This document shows, in pieces, positions 27,602 to 36,311 of a stretch of 64,000 nucleotides of DNA. The DNA is taken from contig JAOPWC010000096.1 in assembly GCA_025965895.1 (NCBI GenBank), positions 1 through 64,000 on the forward strand. The letters run 5' to 3'. The first letter of the stretch is position 1, and the number at the start of each line of letters is the position of its first letter. The notes under the pieces are model-generated. The model did not search any database. It worked only from the letters and a program-made list of their open reading frames with translations, and was not told where the DNA came from. Source of the stretch: Mycobacterium sp. (GTDB taxonomy: Bacteria; Actinomycetota; Actinomycetes; Mycobacteriales; Mycobacteriaceae). A program made the translations under genes and the position numbers.

Positions 27602-29403
27602 GCCGCCGGACCGGTGATGCGGTGGCGTTGAAGCCACAACTCGAGCAGCGCGATCTGCCACAGCTCGTTGCCGCGCAGTGGTGTCAGGCGGGCATTCGGG
27701 TCGGTCAGCAGGCGGTCCACCGCCACCGGGCGGAACAGGTCGCGTTCCTTGGCCGCGGGCGAGTACAGCGCGTCGCGGACCATCTCGAGGTACCGACCTT
27801 CCAGATGGGTGAGTGCCGGGACGGGGAAGTAACCCTTCGGGCGGTCGATCACCTCGGCGGGGATCACCTGCCGCGCGGCCTGTTTGAGCACACCCTTGCC
27901 GCCCTGCGCCGTCTTGAGCTCCGGCGGGCAGCTGGCTGCCAGCTCGACCAGCTCGTGATCGAGGAACGGCACCCTGCCCTCCAGGCCCCAGGCCATCGTC
28001 ATGTTGTCGACCCGCTTCACCGGGTCGTCGACCAGCATCACGGTGGTGTCGAGCCGCAGCGCCCGGTCCACCCCCGTCGCGGCCCCGGTGCGGGCGAAGT
28101 GCTCGGACACGAAGCGCCCGCTGGGATCGCCGGAGCGCGTGAAGCCGTCCGTCACCAACGCATCGACGCCATCGGTGTTGCGGTCGAAGAACGCCCTCCG
28201 GTAGCTGGCGAGGGAGCCGTCGAGTGTGGCAGCTTGCCGCTCACCCATCGGCGGGTACCAGTGGTATCCGGCGAACACCTCGTCGGCGCCCTGTCCGGAC
28301 TGCACGACCTTCACATGCCGTGACACCTCCTCGCTGAGCAGGTAGAAGGCGACGCAGTCGTGGCTGACCATCGGCTCGCTCATCGCCCCGATCGCGCCGT
28401 CGAGGGCGGGCAGCATCCGGGCGGTGCCGATTCGCAACTGGTGGTGGTCGGTGCCGAAGCGCCGGGCCACGATGTCCGACCACTTGAACTCGTCGCCGGC
28501 GACGCCGCCCACCGACTCGAAACCGATCGAGAAGGTCGACAGGTTCGCCTGACCGGCCTCGGCGAGCAGGCCCACGATCAGGCTGGAGTCCACGCCACCG
28601 GAGAGCAGGCAGCCGACCGGCACGTCGGCCACCATCCGGCGCTCGACCGCGACGCGAAGCGCCGCCAGCACGGCGTCCTCCCAGTCGCGTTCCGACCAGT
28701 CCGCGCGGTCGGCGTGCCGGCTGAAACTCGGCGTCCAGTACGTGGTGCTGGTGCGACGACCGTCAGGCTCGATCGCGACCAGTGCGGCCGGCGGCACCTT
28801 CGTCACACCGCGCAGGATGGTCAGCGGCGGCGGCACCACCGAGTGGAACGTCAGGTAATGGTGCAGGGCGACCGGATCGATGCGGGTGTCGACGCCACCG
28901 CCGGCGAGCAGCGCGGGCAGCGACGACGCGAAGCGGATGCGGTGGCTGTCCTCGGTGAGGTAGAGGGGTTTGATGCCGAGCCGGTCCCGGCCCAGCAGCA
29001 CGCGACCGCTGTCGCGCTCGATTATCGCGAAGGCGAACATGCCGTAGAGGTGCTCGACGAATCGGTCGCCCCAGTGGTGGTAGGCCTTGAGGATCACCTC
29101 GGTATCGCTGTGGGAGAAGAACCGGTAGCCCCGGCTGCTCAGCTCGGCGCGCAGTTCCTTGTAGTTGTAGATGCAGCCGTTCCAGCAGACGGTCAGGCCG
29201 AGTTCCGCGTCGACCATGGGCTGTGCGGCGGCGTCTGACAGGTCGATGATCTTCAGGCGACGGTGGCCCAGTGCGACGCGACCCTGCGACCACACGCCCG
29301 CCCCGTCGGGGCCGCGCGGGGTCATGGCCTCGGTCATGGCCGCAACGGCCGCAACGTCCGGCGTTCGTCCGTCGAGGCGCACCTCGCCGGTCGCTCCACA
29401 CAT
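27598..29403 (-). CDS. N-acetylglutaminylglutamine amidotransferase (AsnB-like)
   Basis: 601 residues, class II glutamine amidotransferase fused to an asparagine-synthetase ATP-pyrophosphatase domain. The N-terminal nucleophile must be Cys after Met removal, which fixes the start at ATG 29403 (MCGATGEV) rather than the frame's earlier ATG at 29424. CLLSGGVDSSLIVGLL is the PP-loop (about residues 260-275). It amidates the dipeptide to N-acetylglutaminylglutamine amide, a compatible solute. It is first in a two-gene operon with the synthetase. Confidence 0.88.
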   Translation of the reverse strand: MCGATGEVRLDGRTPDVAAVAAMTEAMTPRGPDGAGVWSQGRVALGHRRLKIIDLSDAAAQPMVDAELGLTVCWNGCIYNYKELRAELSSRGYRFFSHSDTEVILKAYHHWGDRFVEHLYGMFAFAIIERDSGRVLLGRDRLGIKPLYLTEDSHRIRFASSLPALLAGGGVDTRIDPVALHHYLTFHSVVPPPLTILRGVTKVPPAALVAIEPDGRRTSTTYWTPSFSRHADRADWSERDWEDAVLAALRVAVERRMVADVPVGCLLSGGVDSSLIVGLLAEAGQANLSTFSIGFESVGGVAGDEFKWSDIVARRFGTDHHQLRIGTARMLPALDGAIGAMSEPMVSHDCVAFYLLSEEVSRHVKVVQSGQGADEVFAGYHWYPPMGERQAATLDGSLASYRRAFFDRNTDGVDALVTDGFTRSGDPSGRFVSEHFARTGAATGVDRALRLDTTVMLVDDPVKRVDNMTMAWGLEGRVPFLDHELVELAASCPPELKTAQGGKGVLKQAARQVIPAEVIDRPKGYFPVPALTHLEGRYLEMVRDALYSPAAKERDLFRPVAVDRLLTDPNARLTPLRGNELWQIALLELWLQRHRITGPAA

Positions 29404-29446
29404 CATTTCGACGATACCGAACACCGGAGCGATAGCCAGCGATCCC

Positions 29447-30553
29447 TCAGCTTTGCCGGCTGCTGAACCGTTCCTCGATCCGCGCGAAACGCCACACCAA
29501 CAGCGCCACCGCCCACGTCACGACAAACATCGCGACAATGACGAACCCCACCACATTCAGGTCGATGCCGGCGATCCAGCCCCAGAAGCCGCCGGACAGC
29601 CCGAGTTGCTGCGCCAGCAACCCGAGCAGCTCGATGCTGCCGATGATCAGCGCGACCGCCACGGAGAGCCCGGTGATCGTGATGTTGTAGTAGAGCTTGC
29701 GCACCGGCCGCGAGAACGCCCAGCCGTAGGCGAAGTTCATGAACGTGCCGTCGATGGTGTCGAGCAGGCTCATCCCGGCGGCAAACAGCACGGGCAGGCA
29801 CAGGATCGCGTACCACGGCAGCCCCGCGACCGCACTGGTGCCGGCCAGGACCAACAGCGCGATCTCGGTCGCGGTATCGAAACCCAGGCCGAACAGCACG
29901 CCGAGCGGGTAGGTGTGCCACGACGTGGAGATCGACGTGGTGAACCGCCCGAACAGCCGGTTCATCAGCCCGCGGTTGTTCAGCTGCTCGTCGAGGGCCG
30001 CCTCGTCGTAACCGCCTCCCCGCATGCGCCGGAACACCCGCACGATGCCCACCAGGATGACGATGTTGACGGCCGCGATCAGATACAGGAACAACCCGGA
30101 GACGCTGGTGCCGATCAGCCCCGTGTAGTGGTGCAGCGCCGACCCACCGTTTTGGAGGGGGCCGACGACCGCCTTGACACCGATCGACAGCAGCAACGCC
30201 AGCGCGAACACCACCGTCGAATGGCCGAGCGAGAAGAAGAACCCGACGCCGAGCGGGCGCTGCCCGTCGCCCATCAGCTTTCGGGTGGTGTTGTCGATCG
30301 CGGCGATGTGGTCCGCGTCGAACGCGTGCCGCAGTCCCAGTGTGTAGGCGGTGACGCCGATGCCGATGCCGAGTGCCTTGTCGCCGACGCTGAAATGCTG
30401 CGGCGCGACCAGCACGATTAGCGTTGCCCAGCCGATCACGTGCAGCGCGGCGATCACGCCGACCATCGATGTCAGGCCGAGCCATTCGCGCGGAGTTAGG
30501 GCGGCGCGCACGCGGGGCAGCCACGATGCTGCTCGGTTCGCGGCGTCAGCCAC
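29447..30553 (-). CDS. nicT: Nickel/cobalt transporter, NiCoT family
   Basis: A membrane permease of about 368 residues with eight helices. The metal-recognition motif RHAFDADHIAAIDNTTRK in helix II, FFFSLGHSTVV, and LGFDTATEIALLVL are NiCoT signatures; the protein resembles M. tuberculosis NicT (Rv2856). The frame runs back to a TTG at 30592, but that codon lies inside the Nur-like box; GTG 30553 is preferred. It is divergent from a Fur-family gene. It imports Ni2+ or Co2+ for urease, hydrogenase or cobalamin. Confidence 0.93.
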   Translation of the reverse strand: MADAANRAASWLPRVRAALTPREWLGLTSMVGVIAALHVIGWATLIVLVAPQHFSVGDKALGIGIGVTAYTLGLRHAFDADHIAAIDNTTRKLMGDGQRPLGVGFFFSLGHSTVVFALALLLSIGVKAVVGPLQNGGSALHHYTGLIGTSVSGLFLYLIAAVNIVILVGIVRVFRRMRGGGYDEAALDEQLNNRGLMNRLFGRFTTSISTSWHTYPLGVLFGLGFDTATEIALLVLAGTSAVAGLPWYAILCLPVLFAAGMSLLDTIDGTFMNFAYGWAFSRPVRKLYYNITITGLSVAVALIIGSIELLGLLAQQLGLSGGFWGWIAGIDLNVVGFVIVAMFVVTWAVALLVWRFARIEERFSSRQS

Positions 30554-30586
30554 CACCGTTTGACCGTAAGCCCGCCCAACACCGTG

Positions 30587-30603
30587 TTGCAAGCAATTCG
30601 CAA
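30587..30603. promoter_or_regulatory. Nur-box-like operator between nicT and the Fur-family gene
   Basis: TTGCAA-N5-TCGCAA lies in the divergent gap. The Nur consensus reported from Streptomyces is tTGCaa-N5-ttGCAA, so 11 of 12 half-site bases match. The site is 34 bp before GTG 30553 of nicT and 65 bp before the regulator gene, suitable for nickel-dependent repression of nicT and possibly autoregulation. Confidence 0.6.
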
Positions 30604-30668
30604 GAACGCTGACCGGGGCTCACAGCAAGCGCATTGGCAGCGCGGGCGGCAGGGGAGACACTGATTCA

Positions 30669-31124
30669 GTGACCAGCACACCCGCACCGCAGTCGCCGGC
30701 GCAACGGATCGGCGAACTGCTGCGGGCACGCGGCCTGCGCCGGACCGCACCCCGGATTGCGGTACTGGCGACGCTGGAGCCCGTGCACGGCCACCTGTCG
30801 GCGGCCGAGATCCACCGGCGGCTACTCGACGCGAACCCGGTGGACGGGTCGGCGCCGGATCTCGCCACCGTCTACCGAACAGTGACGACGCTGGTGGAGC
30901 TCGGCATGCTGCACGCACTGACCGTGGAGGGCGGTGTGACGACCTACGGCTTGGCGGAGCGCCCGCACCACCACGCCGTGTGCACCCGCTGCGGCGCGAT
31001 CATCGAGGTGCCCGCCCACCAGCTCAGCTCTGCGCTCGAGCACGCGATCGAAGGCAGCTCGTTCACGCTGTCCGAGCAGGCGGGGTTGACGCTGCACGGC
31101 CTGTGCCCCGACTGCCAGAAGTGA
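30669..31124 (+). CDS. Fur-family metalloregulator, probably nickel-responsive (Nur)
   Basis: 151 residues. The N-terminal winged helix contains RRTAPRIAVLATL and DLATVYRTVTTLVELGMLH (Fur DNA-recognition helix). The dimerisation domain has the metal cluster PHHHAVCTRCG and the structural CPDC near the C-terminus. GTG 30669 is the start, without a ribosome site. Divergence from nicT and a Nur-box match between them favour the nickel subfamily over Zur or Fur. No urease or hydrogenase gene is in the window. Confidence 0.85.
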   Translation: MTSTPAPQSPAQRIGELLRARGLRRTAPRIAVLATLEPVHGHLSAAEIHRRLLDANPVDGSAPDLATVYRTVTTLVELGMLHALTVEGGVTTYGLAERPHHHAVCTRCGAIIEVPAHQLSSALEHAIEGSSFTLSEQAGLTLHGLCPDCQK

Positions 31125-31125
31125 G

Positions 31126-32709
31126 CTATGCGGTCTCGGGCTCCGGCTCTGCCGGGTTGATGTCGATCTGGCGGATGGGCCCCGTGAACCACTTCTTCAC
31201 CGAGAGGTGCCAGAACATCCAGAGCAGAATGAGCACGGCGCCCACCAGCAGCGGTGTGTAATTCACGTACTTCCATTCGAAGCTCGGATCCCACGGCATG
31301 CCACCGAGCGAGGTCGGGAAGATCGCGATAACCGAGGTCCCGATGATTTCGATCAACGCGATCGGCGCCATCCACTTGTAGTGCCCGCGCAGATTCCAGC
31401 TCCCCACGACGAACGAGTCGCCGGCTTTCCAGCGGTAGTAGATCGGCACCGCGAACGCCAGATACAGCCCCACCACACCGATCGAGACCACCGCGAAGAA
31501 GGCGACCGGAACCGGCGCGCCATTGACGTCGACCGCGACCAGGGCAGGCAACGTGATGGCCGCGGCGATCACCGAGCAGATGATCACCCCGTACATCGGC
31601 ACCCGCTTCGCGCTGAGGCTCGACCAGAACCGCGAGCCCGGGACCGCCCGGTCACGGCTGAACGCGAACAGCATGCGCGATGCGCTCGTCATGCAGGCGA
31701 CCGTGCAGAAGAACTGTCCGGCGGTCGAGATCAGCAGCACCAGCCCGGCCCACTTCGAGGTCATCGCCTGGTTGAAGATGACCGAGACCGCGCCGCCACC
31801 CTTTGACACCGCATCGGAGTCCTGAACGGCAAAAAGGAACGACAGCAGCAGGATCCAGCCGCCGATGGCGGAATAGAAGATCGACTGCCAGATCCCCCGG
31901 GCTGCCGCGTTCCCGGCGCTCTTCGTTTCTTCTGACAAGTGCGCCGAGGCGTCATAGCCGGTGATCGTGTACTGGGTCAGGATCACCGAGATCGGCAGCA
32001 CGAACAGCAGCCAGCCCCATCCTGACGTCGAGCTGGAGAACATGCCGCTGTTGTTGATCGTCTTGGCGAAGACGTCGTGAAGGCTTGCGTGGTGTTGCGG
32101 GACCAGGAACAGGATCAGGATGACCGCGGCCGCGCCGAACACGTGCCACCACACCGAGACATTGTTGATGATCGCGAGCAGGTGGCTGGAGAAGATGTTG
32201 ATCACCGCCGCGACGGCCAGGATGATGACGAACAGGACGAACACCCGGGTCAGGCTGTAACCCGCCAGCCAGCTGGAGCTGAAGGTGCCCAGCGTCAGAT
32301 CGAGGAACGTCGCGGAACCATAGGCCACCGACGCGAGGATGGCGATCAACCCGATCAGGTTCAGCCAGCCAGTGTAATAGCCCGCCTTCGGTCCGCCCAG
32401 TCTGCTTGCCCACCAATAGATTCCGCCGGACGTGGGGAAGGCCGAGACAAGTTCGGACAGGCAGAGGCCGATGATCAGGATGAACACCGAGACGATCGGC
32501 CAGCCCCAGGCGATCGCGGCGGGTCCGCCGTTGTTCCACCCGAGTCCGAACGAGGTGAAGCATCCCGCGAGGATGGAAATGATCGAGAACGAGATCGCAA
32601 AGTTGCTGAATCCGGACCAGGAGCGCATCAGTTCCTGGGTGTAGCCGAGATCGGCAAGCGTTTTTTCGTCTTCGTTCAACTCTTCGAGTTGGTCATGACC
32701 CTCTGGCAC
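31126..32709 (-). CDS. APC-superfamily amino acid/GABA permease
   Basis: 527 residues, about 12 membrane helices. FSNFAISFSIISILAGCFTSF with a conserved helix-break Gly, FPTSGGIYWWASRLGGPK, and TGYDASAHLSEETKSA are typical of GABA/choline-type permeases of the amino acid-choline subfamily. The N-terminus is acidic (DQLEELNEDEKTLADLGY). The gene is divergent from glnA4 across a 155-bp region with a strong palindrome, so it probably imports the amine used by that operon. Its stop is 2 bp from the Fur-family gene stop. Confidence 0.9.
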   Translation of the reverse strand: MPEGHDQLEELNEDEKTLADLGYTQELMRSWSGFSNFAISFSIISILAGCFTSFGLGWNNGGPAAIAWGWPIVSVFILIIGLCLSELVSAFPTSGGIYWWASRLGGPKAGYYTGWLNLIGLIAILASVAYGSATFLDLTLGTFSSSWLAGYSLTRVFVLFVIILAVAAVINIFSSHLLAIINNVSVWWHVFGAAAVILILFLVPQHHASLHDVFAKTINNSGMFSSSTSGWGWLLFVLPISVILTQYTITGYDASAHLSEETKSAGNAAARGIWQSIFYSAIGGWILLLSFLFAVQDSDAVSKGGGAVSVIFNQAMTSKWAGLVLLISTAGQFFCTVACMTSASRMLFAFSRDRAVPGSRFWSSLSAKRVPMYGVIICSVIAAAITLPALVAVDVNGAPVPVAFFAVVSIGVVGLYLAFAVPIYYRWKAGDSFVVGSWNLRGHYKWMAPIALIEIIGTSVIAIFPTSLGGMPWDPSFEWKYVNYTPLLVGAVLILLWMFWHLSVKKWFTGPIRQIDINPAEPEPETA

Positions 32710-32770
32710 GGCATCTCCTTCCCAGACGAGCGTGCAACGAACCGCCCACTGGTAGGGGACAATAAAGCCT

Positions 32771-32794
32771 CAAAGGTCTGACGTCCTACCTTTG
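32771..32794. promoter_or_regulatory. 24-bp palindrome upstream of glnA4
   Basis: CAAAGGT-N10-ACCTTTG with a GACGTC centre: 10 of the 12 symmetric pairs match. It lies 77 bp before the permease-side ATG (32709 is the permease start) and 71 bp before glnA4, in the divergent promoter region. The operon's own GntR protein is the first candidate to bind it, though the spacing is longer than usual FadR-type sites. Confidence 0.55.
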
Positions 32795-32864
32795 GCAGTG
32801 ACAGTTGAGTTAAATCAGGCCCGGAAGGTCGGCAGAAGGAGCACCCAATGGTTGACTTTTCGAC

Positions 32865-34214
32865 ATGTTGTCGCTGACCGAACTCGAAGAGCTGATCGCC
32901 GCCGGCGACATCGACACGGTGATCGTCGCGTTCGCCGACATGCAGGGCCGGCTGACCGGCAAACGGGTGTCCGCCCGGTTGTTCACTGAAGACGTGGCCG
33001 AACACGGCGCCGAATGCTGCAACTACCTGCTGGCCGTGGACGTCGACATGAACACCGTGGACGGCTACGCGATGTCGAGTTGGGAGACCGGCTACGGCGA
33101 CATGGTGATGACACCGGATTTCACCACGCTGCGCCTCATCCCGTGGCTGCCCGGCACGGCGCTGGTGATGGCAGATCTCAGCTGGACCGAAGGCAGTCCC
33201 GTCACCGCCGCCCCGCGCAGCATCCTGAGAAACCAGATCGAGCGGCTGGCCGAGCGCGGCCTGGTGCCCTACACGGGCACCGAGCTGGAGTTCATGGTGT
33301 TCGACGACACCTATCGCGAGGCTTGGGCAAAGGGCTACCGCGGCCTTACCCCGGCCACCGACTACAACGTCGATTACGCGATGCTGGCGTCCACCCGGAT
33401 GGAGCCGCTGCTGCGCGACATCCGCCTGGGCATGACCGGCGCCGGGTTGTACTGCGAGGGCGTCAAAGGCGAGTGCAACCTGGGCCAGCAGGAGATCGCG
33501 TTCCGCTACGACCGCGCGCTGATCACCTGTGACAACCACACGATCTACAAGAACGGCGCCAAGGAGATCGCCGACCAGCACGGCAAGAGCCTTACGTTCA
33601 TGGCGAAGTTCGACGAGCGCGAGGGCAACAGTTGCCACATCCACATCTCGCTGCGCGGGGAGGACGGCAGTGCGGTGTTCGCCGACCCGGACGCCGAGCT
33701 CGGCATGTCACCGCTGTTCCGCAGTTTCATCGCCGGCCAGCTCGCGACACTGCGGGAGTTGACGCTGTTCTACGCGCCGAACATCAACTCCTACAAGCGG
33801 TTCGTCGAGGGCAGCTTCGCGCCGACCGCCATCGCGTGGGGGATGGACAACAGGACATGCGCGCTGCGGGTCGTCGGTCGCGGTCACGGCATGCGAATGG
33901 AGTGCCGCGCACCCGGCGGCGACGTCAACCAGTACCTGGCCGTCGCGGCGCTGATCGCAGGCGGCCTGCACGGCATCGACCAGCACCTCGAACTGCCGGA
34001 TGCGCTGAGCGGCAATGCGTATGAGAGCGGTGCCGAACGATTGCCGACGACGCTCGCCGAGGCCGCCGGGCTGTTCGCCGAGTCCAAGGTGGCGCGCGAG
34101 GCGTTCGGCGAGGACGTCGTCGAGCATTATCTGAACAGTGCGCGCGTCGAGTTGGCGGCGTTCAACTCGGCGGTGACGGACTGGGAAAGGGTGCGCGGAT
34201 TTGAACGGCTCTGA
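32865..34214 (+). CDS. glnA4: Glutamine-synthetase-like gamma-glutamyl-amine ligase
   Basis: 449 residues; matches M. tuberculosis GlnA4 (Rv2860c). It has the GS fold: N-terminal beta-grasp (ADMQGRLTGKRV), catalytic YTGTELEFMVF, GECNLGQQEIAFRY, NSCHIHISL and the PNINSYKRF region. Related actinobacterial enzymes (GlnA3/GlnA4) glutamylate polyamines or ethanolamine rather than ammonia, and the downstream hydrolase, dehydrogenase and GntR support that role here. ATG 32865 is used. Its 3' end overlaps the next gene by 14 bp. Confidence 0.9.
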   Translation: MLSLTELEELIAAGDIDTVIVAFADMQGRLTGKRVSARLFTEDVAEHGAECCNYLLAVDVDMNTVDGYAMSSWETGYGDMVMTPDFTTLRLIPWLPGTALVMADLSWTEGSPVTAAPRSILRNQIERLAERGLVPYTGTELEFMVFDDTYREAWAKGYRGLTPATDYNVDYAMLASTRMEPLLRDIRLGMTGAGLYCEGVKGECNLGQQEIAFRYDRALITCDNHTIYKNGAKEIADQHGKSLTFMAKFDEREGNSCHIHISLRGEDGSAVFADPDAELGMSPLFRSFIAGQLATLRELTLFYAPNINSYKRFVEGSFAPTAIAWGMDNRTCALRVVGRGHGMRMECRAPGGDVNQYLAVAALIAGGLHGIDQHLELPDALSGNAYESGAERLPTTLAEAAGLFAESKVAREAFGEDVVEHYLNSARVELAAFNSAVTDWERVRGFERL

Positions 34215-34950
34215 GATCAGGCCTGTTCTCGGGATGACGACGTATCTCGAGCAGGCGCAGACAGGAATCTGGGACGTGCGTGCCAGCTTCCTTCCGCAGA
34301 TCTACTTCGAGGGAGCGACGCGGGCAGGGGGGATCGCGGTGCTGCTCCCGCCGCAACCGGTCAACGACGACATCGCCGCGCGGGTGCTCGACGGGCTGGA
34401 CGGGTTGGTGATCACCGGCGGCAAGGACGTCGACCCGTCACGGTACGGACAGCCTCCCCACCCGATGACCGACGAGCCCAGAACCGACAGGGACGCTTGG
34501 GAATTCACATTGTTGGGCGGCGCGCTGCGCCGCGGTATGCCGGTGCTCGGGATCTGCCGGGGGGCCCAGGTACTCAACGTGGCGCTGGGCGGCAGCCTGC
34601 ATCAGCACCTTCCCGACGTGGTCGGCCACAGCCGTCACCAGGCAGGCAACGCGTTGTTCAGCACCTCGAGCGTGCGGACGGTGCCGGGCACCAGGCTGGC
34701 TTCGCTGATCGGGGAGTGGTCCGACGAGCAGTGCTACCACCACCAGGCGATCGCCGGGCTCGGCGACGGCCTGATCGCGAGCGCGCGGGACTCGGACGGC
34801 GTGATCGAGGCGGTCGAGCTGCCCGGCGACAACTTCGTCCTGGCGGTGCAATGGCATCCGGAGGAACGGCTCAACGACCTCAGGCTGTTCGCGGGGGTGG
34901 TCGAGGCGGGGAGAGCCTTCGCGACCCGGGGGACAGGGGTGCGGTCATGA
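34201..34950 (+). CDS. Gamma-glutamyl hydrolase, peptidase C26 (PuuD-like)
   Basis: 249 residues, class I amidotransferase-like hydrolase. The catalytic Cys is C119 in LGICRGAQVLN, and the His-Glu pair is H219 and E221 in VQWHPEE. PuuD-type enzymes release GABA or a similar product from the gamma-glutamyl intermediate. The start is probably TTG 34201, overlapping glnA4 by 14 bp; ATG 34234 is the alternative. It matches Rv2859c in position. Confidence 0.9.
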   Translation: MNGSEIRPVLGMTTYLEQAQTGIWDVRASFLPQIYFEGATRAGGIAVLLPPQPVNDDIAARVLDGLDGLVITGGKDVDPSRYGQPPHPMTDEPRTDRDAWEFTLLGGALRRGMPVLGICRGAQVLNVALGGSLHQHLPDVVGHSRHQAGNALFSTSSVRTVPGTRLASLIGEWSDEQCYHHQAIAGLGDGLIASARDSDGVIEAVELPGDNFVLAVQWHPEERLNDLRLFAGVVEAGRAFATRGTGVRS

Positions 34951-36311
34951 CAACTTCCGACGTCATCAACCCGGCCACCGAGGAGGTGCTCCGCACCGTC
35001 GAGCAGACTGACGTCGCCGGGGTCGACGACGCGGTGGCAAGGGCCCGAATTGCGCAGCGGCAGTGGGCCGGCCTGGCGCCAGCCGACCGCGCGGCCGGAT
35101 TGCGGGGGTTCGCGGCGGCGGTCGATGACCACGTCGACGAGTTGGCGGCGCTGGAGGTGGCGAACTCCGGGCACCCGATCTCCTCGGCCGAGTGGGAGGC
35201 CGGCCACGTGCGTGATGTGCTCCAGTACTACGCGGCGAGCCCGGAACGGTTGACGGGCAAGCAGATTCCAGTCGGCGGCGGTCTTGACGTCACATTCAAC
35301 GAGCCGCTCGGGGTGGTGGGAGTCATCACTCCGTGGAATTTTCCGATGACGATCGCGTCGTGGGGCGTCGCGCCCGCACTGGCCGCGGGCAACGCGGTGC
35401 TGGTGAAGCCGGCCGAGTGGACCCCGTTGACCACGATCCGGCTGGGTGAACTGGCGCTCGAGGCGGGCCTGCCCACCGATCTGTTCCAGGTGCTGCCGGG
35501 TAAGGGCTCAGTGGTCGGGGAGCGGTTCGTCACGCACCCGGACGTGCGCAAGATCGTGTTCACCGGGTCCACCGAAGTCGGCATGACGGTGATGGCCGGT
35601 GCGGCCGCTGCGGTGAAGCGGGTCACCCTCGAACTGGGCGGCAAGAGCGCCAACATCGTGTTCGACGACTGCGACCTGGAGCGCGCCGCCGCGACCGCAC
35701 CCTACGGGGTCTTCGACAACGCCGGTCAGGACTGCTGCGCGCGCAGCCGGATCCTGGTGCAACACAGCGTCTACGACCGATTCATGGAGCTGCTGGAACC
35801 TGCTGTCAAGGGTGTGGTCGTCGGCGATCCGACGTCCCGCGCCACCGAGATGGGACCGTTGGTGTCGCTTGCGCATTGGCATACCGTGTCCTCTTATGTT
35901 CCCGATGACGCGCTGGTCGCTTTTCGCGGCGACGCGCCGTCGGGCACGGGGTTCTGGTTCCCGCCGACGGTGTTGACGCCGCAACGCTCCGATCGCACCG
36001 TGCGCGAGGAGATCTTCGGGCCGGTGGTCACCGTGCTGCCGTTCGATGACGAAGCCGACGCGATCGCGCTCGCCAACGACACGGCGTACGGGTTGTCGGG
36101 GTCGATCTGGACCGAGAACCTTTCGCGTGCCCTGCGGGTGGCGCGGGCGGTGGAATCGGGGAACCTGTCTGTCAATTCGCACTCGTCGGTGCGGTACAGC
36201 ACGCCGTTCGGCGGCTTCAAGCAGTCCGGACTCGGCCGCGAACTCGGCCCCGACGCACCACTGTCTTTCACGGAAACCAAGAACGTCTTCATCGCGATCG
36301 AGGGGGCATGA
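34947..36311 (+). CDS. aldC: Aldehyde dehydrogenase, AldC type
   Basis: 454 residues, NAD(P)-dependent. TPWNFPMTIASW, FTGSTEVGMTVM, the general base in TLELGGKSANIVFDD, and the nucleophile in AGQDCCARSR are the family signatures. In gamma-glutamylated amine catabolism it would oxidise the gamma-glutamyl aldehyde, the PuuC step. It overlaps both neighbours by 4 bp (ATGA), so the operon is translationally coupled. Matches M. tuberculosis Rv2858c. Confidence 0.93.
   Translation: MTTSDVINPATEEVLRTVEQTDVAGVDDAVARARIAQRQWAGLAPADRAAGLRGFAAAVDDHVDELAALEVANSGHPISSAEWEAGHVRDVLQYYAASPERLTGKQIPVGGGLDVTFNEPLGVVGVITPWNFPMTIASWGVAPALAAGNAVLVKPAEWTPLTTIRLGELALEAGLPTDLFQVLPGKGSVVGERFVTHPDVRKIVFTGSTEVGMTVMAGAAAAVKRVTLELGGKSANIVFDDCDLERAAATAPYGVFDNAGQDCCARSRILVQHSVYDRFMELLEPAVKGVVVGDPTSRATEMGPLVSLAHWHTVSSYVPDDALVAFRGDAPSGTGFWFPPTVLTPQRSDRTVREEIFGPVVTVLPFDDEADAIALANDTAYGLSGSIWTENLSRALRVARAVESGNLSVNSHSSVRYSTPFGGFKQSGLGRELGPDAPLSFTETKNVFIAIEGA

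Noticed and set aside
25925..27631. 568-codon plus-strand frame opposite the NAGGN synthetase
   Set aside because: Its sequence is His/Arg/Val/Gly-rich mirror composition, whereas the minus strand has full GNAT and ATP-grasp motifs.
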